The position numbers and the translations under genes are program-made. Below, piece by piece: positions 1 through 7,285 of a DNA stretch of 14,168 nt (the stretch's first letter is position 1; each line of letters starts with the position of its first letter). Where the stretch lies: NCBI GenBank assembly GCA_026397495.1, contig JAPLUS010000068.1, positions 1 through 14,168 of the forward strand, written 5' to 3'. Below the pieces are notes generated by a model. That model worked only from the letters and a program-made list of their open reading frames with translations, was not told the DNA's origin and did no database searches. The stretch comes from Candidatus Zixiibacteriota bacterium. GTDB lineage: Bacteria; Zixibacteria; MSB-5A5; GN15; PGXB01.

Positions 1-252
1 ATGAGAAATGATTTCATAGCCGGTCGCCGGATTATCATCATCGAAGAAATGAACCCCGGCAATTATTTTCCGGGTTCCCGGTTCATAAACAGTAGCCCCG
101 GGGCACTCAATAAATATTTTGCCATCATCCAGAAGATATTGTTCGCCACCAGGGGTATCAACTGACTCATCGATAAAAGGGAAATATGATTTCTCCGACA
201 ATTCACTGTCGGTATCAGTTATTCTTTCAAGGGTTTTGGGATTATCTGACAT
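1..252 (-). CDS. Hypothetical protein, N-terminal 84 residues (runs off the left edge)
   Basis: An open frame begins with ATG at 252-250 and stays open to position 1, so only the first 84 residues are visible and the C-terminus lies outside the window. The protein starts MSDNPKTLERI and is acidic, with a run of Asp near residues 70-72. It shows no signal peptide or membrane segment. I do not recognise the family. An AAGGG ribosome binding site lies about 10 nt upstream of the ATG, which supports this start. It follows the small membrane-protein gene on the same strand after 21 nt and is probably the third gene of a short operon. Function unknown. Confidence 0.7.
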   Translation of the reverse strand, partial: MSDNPKTLERITDTDSELSEKSYFPFIDESVDTPGGEQYLLDDGKIFIECPGATVYEPGTRKIIAGVHFFDDDNPATGYEIISH

Positions 253-273
253 TGTTTACTGCCCTTTGAGTTT

Positions 274-576
274 TTAGCCTTTGACAATGAGGATAAGGGA
301 AAAGAGAGCGACCGTGGCCGGCAGGATATAGCCGAAAGAGTAAGGCAGAAAAAAGGTACCGATAAAGGTTACCACGATCGACGGAACAACTACATAGCGC
401 AAAACATCGAAAGCAATCCGAAGAATTTTTGAGACAATCAAAAGGGCAATGGAAAACAGAAGCACTGCCGCGGCGATTACTCCGGCATTACCAAAATGGA
501 TCTGGATGAAGTGGATACCCTGGGCGCAAATTCCGGTTGGGTCAAGGGTTATGATTTTTTGCAGGATTTCATTCAT
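274..576 (-). CDS. Small integral membrane protein, 100 aa, unknown function
   Basis: This 100-residue protein starts at the ATG at 576-574 (MNEILQKI). A longer frame from 606 is open but lacks a ribosome binding site, while an AAGGA sequence lies about 8 nt before 576. An N-terminal stretch of about 30 residues precedes three hydrophobic segments at roughly residues 31-49, 59-77 and 80-98, so it is likely an inner-membrane protein. No conserved catalytic motif is seen and I do not recognise the family. The start lies inside the last codons of the preceding 80-residue gene (GATGAATGA at the junction), so the two are probably translationally coupled and may form a functional pair. Confidence 0.75.
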   Translation of the reverse strand: MNEILQKIITLDPTGICAQGIHFIQIHFGNAGVIAAAVLLFSIALLIVSKILRIAFDVLRYVVVPSIVVTFIGTFFLPYSFGYILPATVALFSLILIVKG

Positions 577-811
577 CGGGGGTTCCTTCAACACAGGCGC
601 CCTCAAGCGGCTCTATGGTTAGAGATGATTCTCCCACGCGATTAAGACCGCTCATCCGCTGAGTTAGAAAATTCTGGGAGGTAATCCAACGATGTGAAAT
701 AGTCAGAACTTCCTCGCCGTCGACTTCAGAAATCCAGTCAAGGATAACAGTATCTATGGGATTTCCATTGACGATTAGATCATCCATTGTGAGAGTGAAT
801 TTGACTTTCAT
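569..811 (-). CDS. Small acidic hypothetical protein, 80 aa
   Basis: An 80-residue protein beginning MKVKFTLTMDDLIVNG, without signal peptide or membrane segment. It is acidic overall and probably cytosolic. An alternative Met at codon 9 has no ribosome binding site. The annotated ATG has only a weak GAG/GCGG-like one, so the start is moderately supported. The main evidence that the frame is real is its 3' end: its TGA overlaps the start region of the next, membrane-protein gene, the classic layout for coupled translation. I do not recognise the family and see no motif that suggests a function. It is the first gene of the leftmost minus-strand string. No convincing promoter is visible directly upstream, so transcription may come from the promoter at 1275-1303 through the terminator at 1031-1064. 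Confidence 0.6.
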   Translation of the reverse strand: MKVKFTLTMDDLIVNGNPIDTVILDWISEVDGEEVLTISHRWITSQNFLTQRMSGLNRVGESSLTIEPLEGACVEGTPDE

Positions 812-1030
812 TAGTTACCGCTCGTGTTGTCTTTCAAATTTCATTTTCATTCAGGAAGAAGAATTTGCAACCGTAGTGCCGTTGTTGCCGACTTTTAATT
901 GGCTATTTGCATCTCATTGTTACGCAATGCCATATGGGGGAAATTGTTCAGGATATGAGCAAGTTTTTGAGGGATTTTAGTGAAACGCCTGCTGAAAATT
1001 ATGGTAATTGCCCAATAGAAAATGGGGAAG
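812..1030. other. Non-coding stretch between the left operon and the terminator at 1031
   Basis: This is the first part of a 520-bp gap without a convincing protein gene. Plus-strand frames crossing it lack ribosome binding sites and family resemblance. No good sigma-70 promoter for the minus-strand gene starting at 811 was found: TTG-like hexamers occur but without a properly spaced -10. I see no repeat or RNA gene here. Confidence 0.4.
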
Positions 1031-1064
1031 AAAAAAACCCCGATCGTTGGTTTGGATCGGGGTT
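1031..1064 (-). terminator. Strong intrinsic terminator (minus strand)
   Basis: CCCCGATC (1038-1045) pairs perfectly with GATCGGGG (1055-1062), and two further A-T pairs extend the stem to 10 bp around a 9-nt loop. Read on the minus strand the hairpin is followed by seven T residues (1037-1031), the standard form of a Rho-independent terminator. On the plus strand there is no T-run. It would end the transcript starting near 1268 and could also end read-through from the aldo/keto reductase operon, whose last stop codon is at 1332-1334. Confidence 0.85.
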
Positions 1065-1129
1065 AAAACGGTATTACGGAATTATAGCCCCTTCAAAATT
1101 GACGAAACCACCGCCCACTCGAGACGGCC

Positions 1130-1157
1130 TTATTCAATCATAGGCAGAACTCCTCCC
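1130..1157 (-). other. Strong Shine-Dalgarno ahead of a three-codon mini-ORF
   Basis: On the minus strand GGGAGGAG (1157-1150) stands 8 nt before an ATG (1141-1139) that opens ATG ATT GAA TAA, only three sense codons. An overlapping TTG at 1137-1135 opens a 14-codon frame ending in WFRQF. The ribosome binding site is among the best in the window yet serves no proper gene, so it may belong to a regulatory leader peptide or be part of RNA structure. Confidence 0.3.
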
Positions 1158-1274
1158 TTAACCATTGTTGACGGTTTGGTGAAGGATAGAGGGATTTTCT
1201 AAGCACAACATAACAAATGAATATTCGTGAAGGGTATTTGGGAATATGTGTCGAATTGGTGAGGTTCTATTTTA

Positions 1275-1303
1275 AATATAGAAGGCAGACTTCGAAATGT
1301 CAA
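1275..1303 (-). promoter_or_regulatory. Near-consensus sigma-70 promoter
   Basis: Minus-strand -35 TTGACA (1303-1298, perfect), 17-bp spacer, -10 TATATT (1280-1275, five of six). Predicted transcription start is near 1268. It is the best promoter match in the window. It begins 29 bp downstream of the aldo/keto reductase stop codon and points toward the terminator at 1064-1031. Confidence 0.65.
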
Positions 1304-1306
1304 GGA

Positions 1307-1334
1307 TTATTGCAGGCTATGTTATTGCAGGCTA
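1307..1334 (-). repeat. Two tandem 15-bp repeats abutting the -35 element
   Basis: Minus-strand TAGCCTGCAATAA occurs at 1334-1322 and again at 1319-1307, with a period of 15 bp, and ends 3 bp before the -35 hexamer. The first copy supplies the TAG stop of the aldo/keto reductase gene. Because the period is a multiple of three, the second copy supplies a second in-frame TAG. It could be a simple tandem duplication or a pair of activator sites. Confidence 0.6.
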
Positions 1335-2144
1335 CATAAACCACTTTTTTGCCTGATGTACAGTATCGCCAAATTGGCGCATAAAAACCATTTCTTCTTC
1401 GCTTAGAGGCCCCTGCTGGAGCGAGGCCAGGTTTTCTTGGAGTTGTTTTATATTGGAGGGAGCCGTCAAGCATACATCGACATGGGGATTGGAAAGGACA
1501 AAGCGATAACAGATTCCCGGTGTGGGAAGGGGGGCATTTTTGGCCCAACCACGGGGACGGCGCAGAAGGTGCCGCCAACGGGTAGCGGTATAACTTATAA
1601 CGCCGGGATTATAATGATAGAGGTGAGGGAAGATATCCTCTTCGGCACCGCGATGAGCGGCATTATAACGGATCATTATGGCGCTGAGAATACCCTCTTG
1701 CACCAAACGTCCGGCCAGTTTCCGATCATGAGTTGAAATACCGATGGTACGCACTTTGCCTTCTTCGCTAAAACGACAGAGCTCCTCTTTGACATGCTCG
1801 GTAAAATGTTTTTCTTTGGTAACGCCGAGGAAAAGAAAAGCATCGATATAATCAGTACGCAATTGACGGAGCCTTTTCTCCAAAGTCCGCCGCAGGTTGG
1901 GATGTCCGATAAGAAGGTTGTAAGCGCCGGTAACGATAACGTAATTTTCCCTTTGGCTTTTTGGCAAATCCCGCAGGACAGAAATCATCTGCCGGTCAAA
2001 GCCGTAGCAGAAAAAGAGATTTAACCCCTCATCTAACGCTTTATAAACAGCTTTTTTCCCGGGCCAATAACTGGCGGATAGGCCAAGACGATGCACTCTA
2101 AGGCCGGTATTCCCGAAAGTAGTATGAGTGAAATCCGTGTTCAT
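1332..2144 (-). CDS. Aldo/keto reductase family protein with degenerate catalytic tetrad
   Basis: A 270-residue protein. The start is ATG at 2144-2142 (MNTDFTHTTFGNTGLRV), because the FGNTGL opening is where this family normally begins. The longer open frame reads back through nnr. Family hallmarks are GKVRTIGIS (129-137), RYN (159-161) and the C-terminal LSNPHVDVCLTAPSNIKQL followed by QENLASL. The usual catalytic Asp in the N-F-(F/I)-D-T-A motif is missing (LNLFFCYG, 41-48). The usual Lys of the VITTK strand reads VIVTG (69-73), and the usual His of YIDxxxxH reads YIDAFLFLG (99-107). A Tyr (Y47) remains near the expected site. NADPH-dependent carbonyl reduction is therefore doubtful. The gene follows nnr after 10 nt with no clear ribosome binding site and is the last gene of the string. 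It could be a structural or sensory homologue rather than an enzyme. Confidence 0.85.
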   Translation of the reverse strand: MNTDFTHTTFGNTGLRVHRLGLSASYWPGKKAVYKALDEGLNLFFCYGFDRQMISVLRDLPKSQRENYVIVTGAYNLLIGHPNLRRTLEKRLRQLRTDYIDAFLFLGVTKEKHFTEHVKEELCRFSEEGKVRTIGISTHDRKLAGRLVQEGILSAIMIRYNAAHRGAEEDIFPHLYHYNPGVISYTATRWRHLLRRPRGWAKNAPLPTPGICYRFVLSNPHVDVCLTAPSNIKQLQENLASLQQGPLSEEEMVFMRQFGDTVHQAKKWFM

Positions 2145-2154
2145 AGTTATCAGT

Positions 2155-3705
2155 CTAAGATAAGGGCTGAATGGTCTTAAAAGCCTCCGGCAGGTAATCG
2201 ATAAGGTCGCCCGCAATAAGAGACCGGCGGCCATATTCGGCAGCGGCAAGATCGCCGGAAAGACCGTGCAGAAAAACTGCGCCAAGAGCACTATTCAAGG
2301 GCGTTACGCCCTGGGCCAAAAGTGAGCCGATGATACCTGAGAGAACATCTCCGGTGCCGCCGGTAGCCATGCCATCATTCCCGGTTGGGTTCAAATAGAG
2401 AGCCCCATCGGTGTCAGCCACAATGCTCGGGGAACCTTTTAGGATAATAACGGCATTATATTTGTGCGCATATTCGCCGGCGAGTTTGTATCTATCAATA
2501 TGGTTTTCGGGAAGAACTTCATCAATGAGTCGTTGGAATTCGCCCGGATGCGGGGATAGTACCAGTTTTGGGTGTTTACCTAATAAAGAGGTTTTGTTTT
2601 TTTCGAAAGCATTTAAACCGTCAGCGTCAATAAGGGTTGGTTTGTCGAGGGATGCCACCAGTCTTCGCACCAGCTCGCCCGTTTCATGGTGGCAGCCGAT
2701 TCCAGGTCCGATAACGACGGCATTAGATTCGGAGATCTTCTTTTTTATCTCTCCCAATCCTCGTAAGGCCAGCGCTCCCTTTTTGCCGATATCGGGTAGG
2801 GGATAAGTCATCGGCTCGGTCAATTTCATTTCGAGTATATGATTGAGTGATGACGGACATCCAACCGTTACCAAACCTAACCCTGAACGGACGGAAGCCA
2901 TAGCCGAAAGGACAGCGGCGCCGGTTAATCCGGTAGAGCCGGCCAGTATGAAAAGCTTTCCGAAATCCCCTTTGTGTCCATCGGGTTTTCTTTTGGGGAG
3001 CAGAGAGTTAACCATCTCCGGCGTGATTAGGTTTTCGTTTATATTGAATGAGGCCACGACATCAGCCGGGATTTCAATGGAGACGATATTAATCATTCCA
3101 GCCAATTCCCGTCCGGGCGAATAGAAAAGGCCGGCTTTGGGAAGAGCCAAGCAATAGGTATAATCCGCTTGTATTACAGTTCCCTCATGCTGGCCCGAAT
3201 CAACATTAAGACCGGAGGGACAATCAATTGAAATAATCGGCAATTCCTGATGATTGATATATTCGATGACATCAGATAGAAGTCCCTTGGGGACGCCGGT
3301 GAAACCGGTGCCAAAAATAGCATCCACTATATAGTCGGCGCTGATTTCAGCCGGGAGGTCAATATTGGAACGGATATCTTTGGTTTTGATATGGAGAGCG
3401 GCGGCACGATCATAATTCAATTTGGCATCGGGCGAAAGATTTTCGGCAGGCCCGAGATAATAGATTAAAACCTGACAGCCATATTGATGCAAGTACCTTC
3501 CGACCACGAAGCCATCGCCGCCATTATTCCCTTTTCCGCAGAAAAGGGCCACTCTCTTTTTCTCCGGATTGACGAAAATATCATTGCAAATTTTTTCGGC
3601 AATGCTCCGTCCGGCTCTTTCCATCAATTCGGGGCCGGGGATATGCCGCTTCTCAATAGTTTCACGATCAATAGCCTGCATCAATTGGGCGGTAACCAAT
3701 TTCAT
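2155..3705 (-). CDS. nnr: Bifunctional NAD(P)H-hydrate epimerase / ADP-dependent NAD(P)H-hydrate dehydratase
   Basis: A 516-residue two-domain protein of the cytosol that repairs NAD(P)HX, the hydrated, dead-end form of NAD(P)H. The N-terminal YjeF_N epimerase domain (about 1-220) opens with the typical [18 protein letters not shown] and carries GNNGGDG (59-65) and ISIDCPSGLN (158-167). The C-terminal carbohydrate-kinase-like dehydratase domain (about 225-516) has KGDFGK (245-250), VIGPGIG (331-337), HPGEF (386-390), ILKG (421-424) and the nucleotide/catalytic loop GGTGDVLSG (449-457) with the expected Asp at 453. Length and domain order match the fused bacterial form. The start ATG overlaps the lon stop by an ATGA, so translation is coupled to Lon. 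Grouping protein, DNA and cofactor repair in one transcript suggests a damage or heat response theme. Confidence 0.96.
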   Translation of the reverse strand: MKLVTAQLMQAIDRETIEKRHIPGPELMERAGRSIAEKICNDIFVNPEKKRVALFCGKGNNGGDGFVVGRYLHQYGCQVLIYYLGPAENLSPDAKLNYDRAAALHIKTKDIRSNIDLPAEISADYIVDAIFGTGFTGVPKGLLSDVIEYINHQELPIISIDCPSGLNVDSGQHEGTVIQADYTYCLALPKAGLFYSPGRELAGMINIVSIEIPADVVASFNINENLITPEMVNSLLPKRKPDGHKGDFGKLFILAGSTGLTGAAVLSAMASVRSGLGLVTVGCPSSLNHILEMKLTEPMTYPLPDIGKKGALALRGLGEIKKKISESNAVVIGPGIGCHHETGELVRRLVASLDKPTLIDADGLNAFEKNKTSLLGKHPKLVLSPHPGEFQRLIDEVLPENHIDRYKLAGEYAHKYNAVIILKGSPSIVADTDGALYLNPTGNDGMATGGTGDVLSGIIGSLLAQGVTPLNSALGAVFLHGLSGDLAAAEYGRRSLIAGDLIDYLPEAFKTIQPLS

Positions 3706-6131
3706 TCTTCATTGCTCTCTGGTTGCTTTAATATAATCCGTTTTTTATGAATCGGAACCGGTTTCTTTTCAAGCGCGTACTTCAAAACTTCACTGGCATG
3801 TGATACGAATTTGAATTTAATCGCTTTCTTTATTTCGGCGGGAATCTCACTTATATCTTTCTTATTATCTTTGGGGAGGATGACCTGTTTGATATCGGCC
3901 CGGTAGGCGGCCAATAGTTTTTCTTTTAGACCGCCGATGGGGAGAACATCACCCCTGAGGGTGATTTCGCCGGTCATAGCCAGAAGAGGCTTGACCGGTC
4001 GGCCGGAGAGAGTGGAAGCCAAGGCCGTCGCCATAGTAATCCCTGCGGATGGGCCATCTTTGGGGGTAGCGCCGGAGGGAACATGAATATGGATTTCGTG
4101 ATGATCGCAGAAATCAGGTGCAATGCCCAGGGCCTGGCAGTTACTTCGAACATAAGACAAAGCCGCCATAGCCGATTCTTTCATTATGTCGCCAAGATAT
4201 CCGGTCAGAGTCAGAGCTTTTTTGCCGCTCATAGCGGTGGCTTCGACAAATATTATTTCACCGCCAAATGAAGTCCAAGCCAACCCTGGAACCACGCCGA
4301 TCTGTCCGGTTCGAGAGATAACTTCTTTAGTGAATTTTTCAGGGCCGAGGTATTTATGGATATTCTCGGCGTTAATAGCATATTTGCTTTTTGAACCGGC
4401 CGCTATTCGGCGGACTACTTTCCGACAAATGGAGGCGATTTCACGTTCCAGATTGCGGAGCCCCGACTCGCGGGTATAACCATCAATTATCTTCAGTATG
4501 GCTGAATCGCGGAATTCCAAATTTCTTTTTGAAATGCCGTGATTATCATATTGCTTGGGCATCAGATGCCGCTTGGCAATGGCCAGTTTTTCCAAGTCGG
4601 TGTATCCGGGGATTCTGATGATTTCCATACGATCCCGTAAGACGGCCGGAATTGGGTCAAGCAGATTGGCCGTCGTGATAAACATAACCTTTGACAGGTT
4701 GAAAGGAACCTCAAGGTAGTGGTCAGAAAAAGTGTCATTTTGCTCAGGGTCAAGGACTTCCAGAAGGGCGCTGGCCGGATCGCCGCGGAAATCGACACCT
4801 ATTTTATCGACTTCATCCAGCATAAAAACCGGATTATTGGAGCCGGCTCGTTTAAGTCCCTGTAGAATGCGGCCGGGGAGAGCGCCGATATAGGTTCGGC
4901 GATGGCCACGGATTTCGGCCTCGTCGTGCATCCCCCCTAGCGATATTCTTTCAAATTTGCGCCCCATTGAGCGGGCAATGGAACGGCCCAGGGAAGTTTT
5001 TCCAACACCGGGAGGGCCGACAAAACAGAGGATAGGGCCTTTAACATCGCTCTTCAATTTGCGGACGGCGAGATATTCCAAAATCCGATCCTTAACATTA
5101 TATAAGTCATAATGATCTTCATTTAATATTTTCTGGGCTTTGGCAATATCGAGCATATCTCTGGTGGAGATAGACCAAGGAAGAGCTACTAACCATTCCA
5201 GATAAGTGCGGGAGACAGTATATTCGGCGGAGGCTTGATTCATTCGGGTTAGTCGTTCCAGTTCTTTTCGGGCCGCGGTCTCAGCCACCTCCGGCATCTT
5301 GGCCTCGGTAATCCGCTTTTCGAATTCATCGATTTCAGCGCGATCGTCTTTATCACCCAGCTCTTTCTTAATTGCCTTAAGTTGCTCTCTGAGGATGAAT
5401 TCACGTTGAATTTTTCCCAGTTCCGATTGCGCTTCATTCTGAATTTTTCTGGAAAGCTCAAGGACTTCAATCTCTTTGTTTATAATTCCGAGTAGCTTCT
5501 CCATACGCCGATAGACATCAGCCGTTTCCAGAAGTTCCTGTTTGTCCCTGATAGCGATATTTAAGTTGGAGGCAATCAGATCGGTCAGCTTCGATGGGGT
5601 TTCCTGATTGATAGCGGAGATATAGAGTTCCTCTGAAAGGCCGGGAGCTAAATCAATTACAGTCTTAAGTCGCTCCAGAAGATTTCTCTGAAGCGCTTCC
5701 ATTTTGACTGATTCGGGAGTTTTCTCAGTTACCACTTCAACTTCAGCGGTCAAATATGGCTGAGAGTCGAGGAATTTTCTAATTCTGATACGAGACAACC
5801 CCTGCACTAAAAAGCGGATAGTCCCATCGGGGAAGCGAAGCATTTTGAGGATATTTCCGGAAGCTCCCACTTCATATATATCATCCTGCCCGGGATCTTC
5901 CTTGGCCTGGTCAGTTTGTAGAAAAATACCGACAGTACTCCCCCGCATCAAAGCTTCATCAATCAGGCGGGCCTGTTTCTGCTCGTTGGCCATCAAGGGG
6001 ACAACCAGGAAGGGAAAGACGACGGTTCCCCTGACAGGCAAGACGGGTAGAATCATTATGCCGGTCTTCTTTTCTACTTCTCTTTTTTTGTCTATATCGT
6101 TCACAGTTTCCTCACCGTTTTGAGCTTTCAT
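3702..6131 (-). CDS. lon: ATP-dependent endopeptidase Lon
   Basis: An 809-residue homohexameric cytosolic AAA+ serine protease that degrades misfolded and regulatory proteins. Domains in order: LAN substrate-binding domain (about 26-210), coiled coil (about 210-300), AAA+ module with Walker A GPPGVGKT (372-379) and Walker B FMLDE (436-440), and the C-terminal protease domain. The catalytic Ser695 lies in PKDGPSAG and Lys738 in [10 protein letters not shown], a 43-residue separation as in E. coli Lon. Length is typical. The ATG at 6131 has only a weak AGAG ahead of it. A GTG at 6104 (codon 10) is preceded by GGTGAGGA at good spacing and may be the true start. It follows the YchF-like gene by 13 nt and overlaps nnr by ATGA. 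I saw no HrcA/CIRCE or heat-shock promoter immediately upstream. Confidence 0.98.
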   Translation of the reverse strand: MKAQNGEETVNDIDKKREVEKKTGIMILPVLPVRGTVVFPFLVVPLMANEQKQARLIDEALMRGSTVGIFLQTDQAKEDPGQDDIYEVGASGNILKMLRFPDGTIRFLVQGLSRIRIRKFLDSQPYLTAEVEVVTEKTPESVKMEALQRNLLERLKTVIDLAPGLSEELYISAINQETPSKLTDLIASNLNIAIRDKQELLETADVYRRMEKLLGIINKEIEVLELSRKIQNEAQSELGKIQREFILREQLKAIKKELGDKDDRAEIDEFEKRITEAKMPEVAETAARKELERLTRMNQASAEYTVSRTYLEWLVALPWSISTRDMLDIAKAQKILNEDHYDLYNVKDRILEYLAVRKLKSDVKGPILCFVGPPGVGKTSLGRSIARSMGRKFERISLGGMHDEAEIRGHRRTYIGALPGRILQGLKRAGSNNPVFMLDEVDKIGVDFRGDPASALLEVLDPEQNDTFSDHYLEVPFNLSKVMFITTANLLDPIPAVLRDRMEIIRIPGYTDLEKLAIAKRHLMPKQYDNHGISKRNLEFRDSAILKIIDGYTRESGLRNLEREIASICRKVVRRIAAGSKSKYAINAENIHKYLGPEKFTKEVISRTGQIGVVPGLAWTSFGGEIIFVEATAMSGKKALTLTGYLGDIMKESAMAALSYVRSNCQALGIAPDFCDHHEIHIHVPSGATPKDGPSAGITMATALASTLSGRPVKPLLAMTGEITLRGDVLPIGGLKEKLLAAYRADIKQVILPKDNKKDISEIPAEIKKAIKFKFVSHASEVLKYALEKKPVPIHKKRIILKQPESNEE

Positions 6132-6144
6132 TCTCTAATCTTGT

Positions 6145-7200
6145 CTATACATTGAAGCGGAATAGAATGACATCGCCATCCTGTACCACATATTCCTTTC
6201 CTTCGATATGAAGTCGGCCGGCCGTTCTGAGGGCCGGCAGAGTCTTATATACAATATAATCATCATATGAAGCTACTTCCGCGCGAATAAAGCCACGTTC
6301 AAAATCGGTATGAACCGCTCCCGCCGCTTTGGGCGCAAGGGAACCTTTGCGGATTGTCCAGGCGCGAGCCTCAGGCGGGCCAATCGTAAAAAATGAGATT
6401 AGACCGAGAAGATGGTAAGATTGGCGAATAAGCTTATCCACAGCTGGATTTTCAATCTGCAATTCCTTCAAAAATGCGGTGCGTTCTTCCATGGCCAACT
6501 GGGCCAGCTCCATTTCGATTTTGCCGCAGATGACAGAGATATCACGGATCCCCTCTTTAACGAATTTAGCATACCGGGAATGTATTAAGGTTGCCTCCGG
6601 AAGTTTATCCTCGGAGATATTGAACACAATAAATTGCGGCTTCTGGCTCAAGAAGGCATAGCCACGAATGGTTTTTTCTTCCTCCTCGGTGAGACTGAGT
6701 TCAGAAATAATTTTGTTATTGTTCAGGGTTTCCTGGCAGCGATGGAGAATGGCCAGTTCCTGTGCCCGCTCCTGACGTCCCGTCATTTTTATGGTTCGTT
6801 CCAGTTTGTCGATATTATTTTCGAGCGTTGCCATATCGGCCAAGATCATCTCATCCAGAAGAGTCTGGAAATCTCTCTCGGGGTTGGAGTCCGGGCTGAA
6901 ACAGTCGACCACCAACACCAGCGCCTCCATCATCCGCAATTCCGGCGCGATTTCTAAATCAGCTTTTGATTCCTGGGCTCTGCCGGAGAAACCGGCGGCA
7001 TCGAGAAATTCAATTTCGGCGTAGGTCACTTTCTTGGGAAGGGCCATGGCAGCCAGGTTCTCCAGGCGCACGTCGGGGACTTTGATGACCGCCCGATGCA
7101 CAGCCCGGGAGTAATTGCCGACGGCCTCTTTTAATCCCGAGACGGTATTAAATAATGTGGTTTTGCCTGATTGGGGCAGGCCGATAATTCCGAGTTTCAT
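6145..7200 (-). CDS. ychF: YchF/OLA1-family P-loop NTPase (DUF933 C-terminal domain)
   Basis: A 351-residue Obg-related NTPase. The N-terminal domain has a P-loop GLPQSGKT (7-14), a switch II DAAG (67-70) and NISE (194-197) in place of the GTP-specifying NKxD, which is the mark of ATP-preferring YchF proteins. Residues about 270-351 form the conserved C-terminal TGS-like domain (FTIGPPEARAWTI, 271-283; HTDFERGFIRAEV, 297-309). Classical YchF has N-V-G-K-S in the P-loop whereas this protein has Q-S-G-K-T, and it is slightly short, so it may belong to a YchF-like paralogous subfamily and the symbol is tentative. YchF binds ribosomes and affects translation and oxidative stress responses in other bacteria. 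The ATG has no Shine-Dalgarno, but a promoter-like pair ends 6 nt before it, suggesting a leaderless internal transcript that also covers lon. Confidence 0.9.
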   Translation of the reverse strand: MKLGIIGLPQSGKTTLFNTVSGLKEAVGNYSRAVHRAVIKVPDVRLENLAAMALPKKVTYAEIEFLDAAGFSGRAQESKADLEIAPELRMMEALVLVVDCFSPDSNPERDFQTLLDEMILADMATLENNIDKLERTIKMTGRQERAQELAILHRCQETLNNNKIISELSLTEEEEKTIRGYAFLSQKPQFIVFNISEDKLPEATLIHSRYAKFVKEGIRDISVICGKIEMELAQLAMEERTAFLKELQIENPAVDKLIRQSYHLLGLISFFTIGPPEARAWTIRKGSLAPKAAGAVHTDFERGFIRAEVASYDDYIVYKTLPALRTAGRLHIEGKEYVVQDGDVILFRFNV

Positions 7201-7206
7201 AATACT

Positions 7207-7235
7207 ATTCTATGGAAGATTGTATGATATTGCAA
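7207..7235 (-). promoter_or_regulatory. Possible internal promoter giving a leaderless ychF-lon transcript
   Basis: Minus-strand TTGCAA (7235-7230), 17-bp spacer, TAGAAT (7212-7207). Only six bases separate the -10 hexamer from the ychF ATG at 7200, and no ribosome binding site is present, so a transcript would start at or next to the AUG. The -35 matches four of six consensus bases and the -10 five of six. Confidence 0.4.
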
Positions 7236-7285
7236 GTCCAAACGGAGGAGGATGGCCGAAAATCCCATATTGTATAAATGAGGAG

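Larger units (their letters stand above)
1031..1268 (-). ncRNA. Candidate small RNA or attenuated leader RNA, about 235 nt
   Basis: The unit is defined by a near-consensus promoter at 1275-1303 and a strong terminator at 1031-1064, both on the minus strand, with no long open frame between them. Predicted local structures include CCUU-C-ACC pairing with GGU-U-AAGG (one mismatch) around an ACCGUCAACAAUGGU loop, and a GCCU/AGGC hairpin whose loop carries an AUG. I compared it by eye with 4.5S RNA, RNase P RNA, tmRNA and 6S RNA and found none of their signature sequences. It may be an independent sRNA, or a leader whose terminator attenuates expression of the genes starting at 811. No transcription data are available here, so this remains a prediction. 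Confidence 0.4.

Noticed and set aside
756..1202. Plus-strand open frames of 64-78 codons across the left intergenic region
   Set aside because: They lack ribosome binding sites, have no family resemblance, run antisense to the coupled small gene or the predicted RNA, and overlap each other.
1031..1331. A tRNA or other standard RNA gene in the left intergenic unit
   Set aside because: No cloverleaf with a TTCGA arm and no 6S, SRP, RNase P or tmRNA signature could be found by eye.
2145..2291. Long N-terminal extension of the aldo/keto reductase
   Set aside because: It lies almost wholly inside nnr in another frame, and family homology begins at MNTDFTHTTFGNTG.
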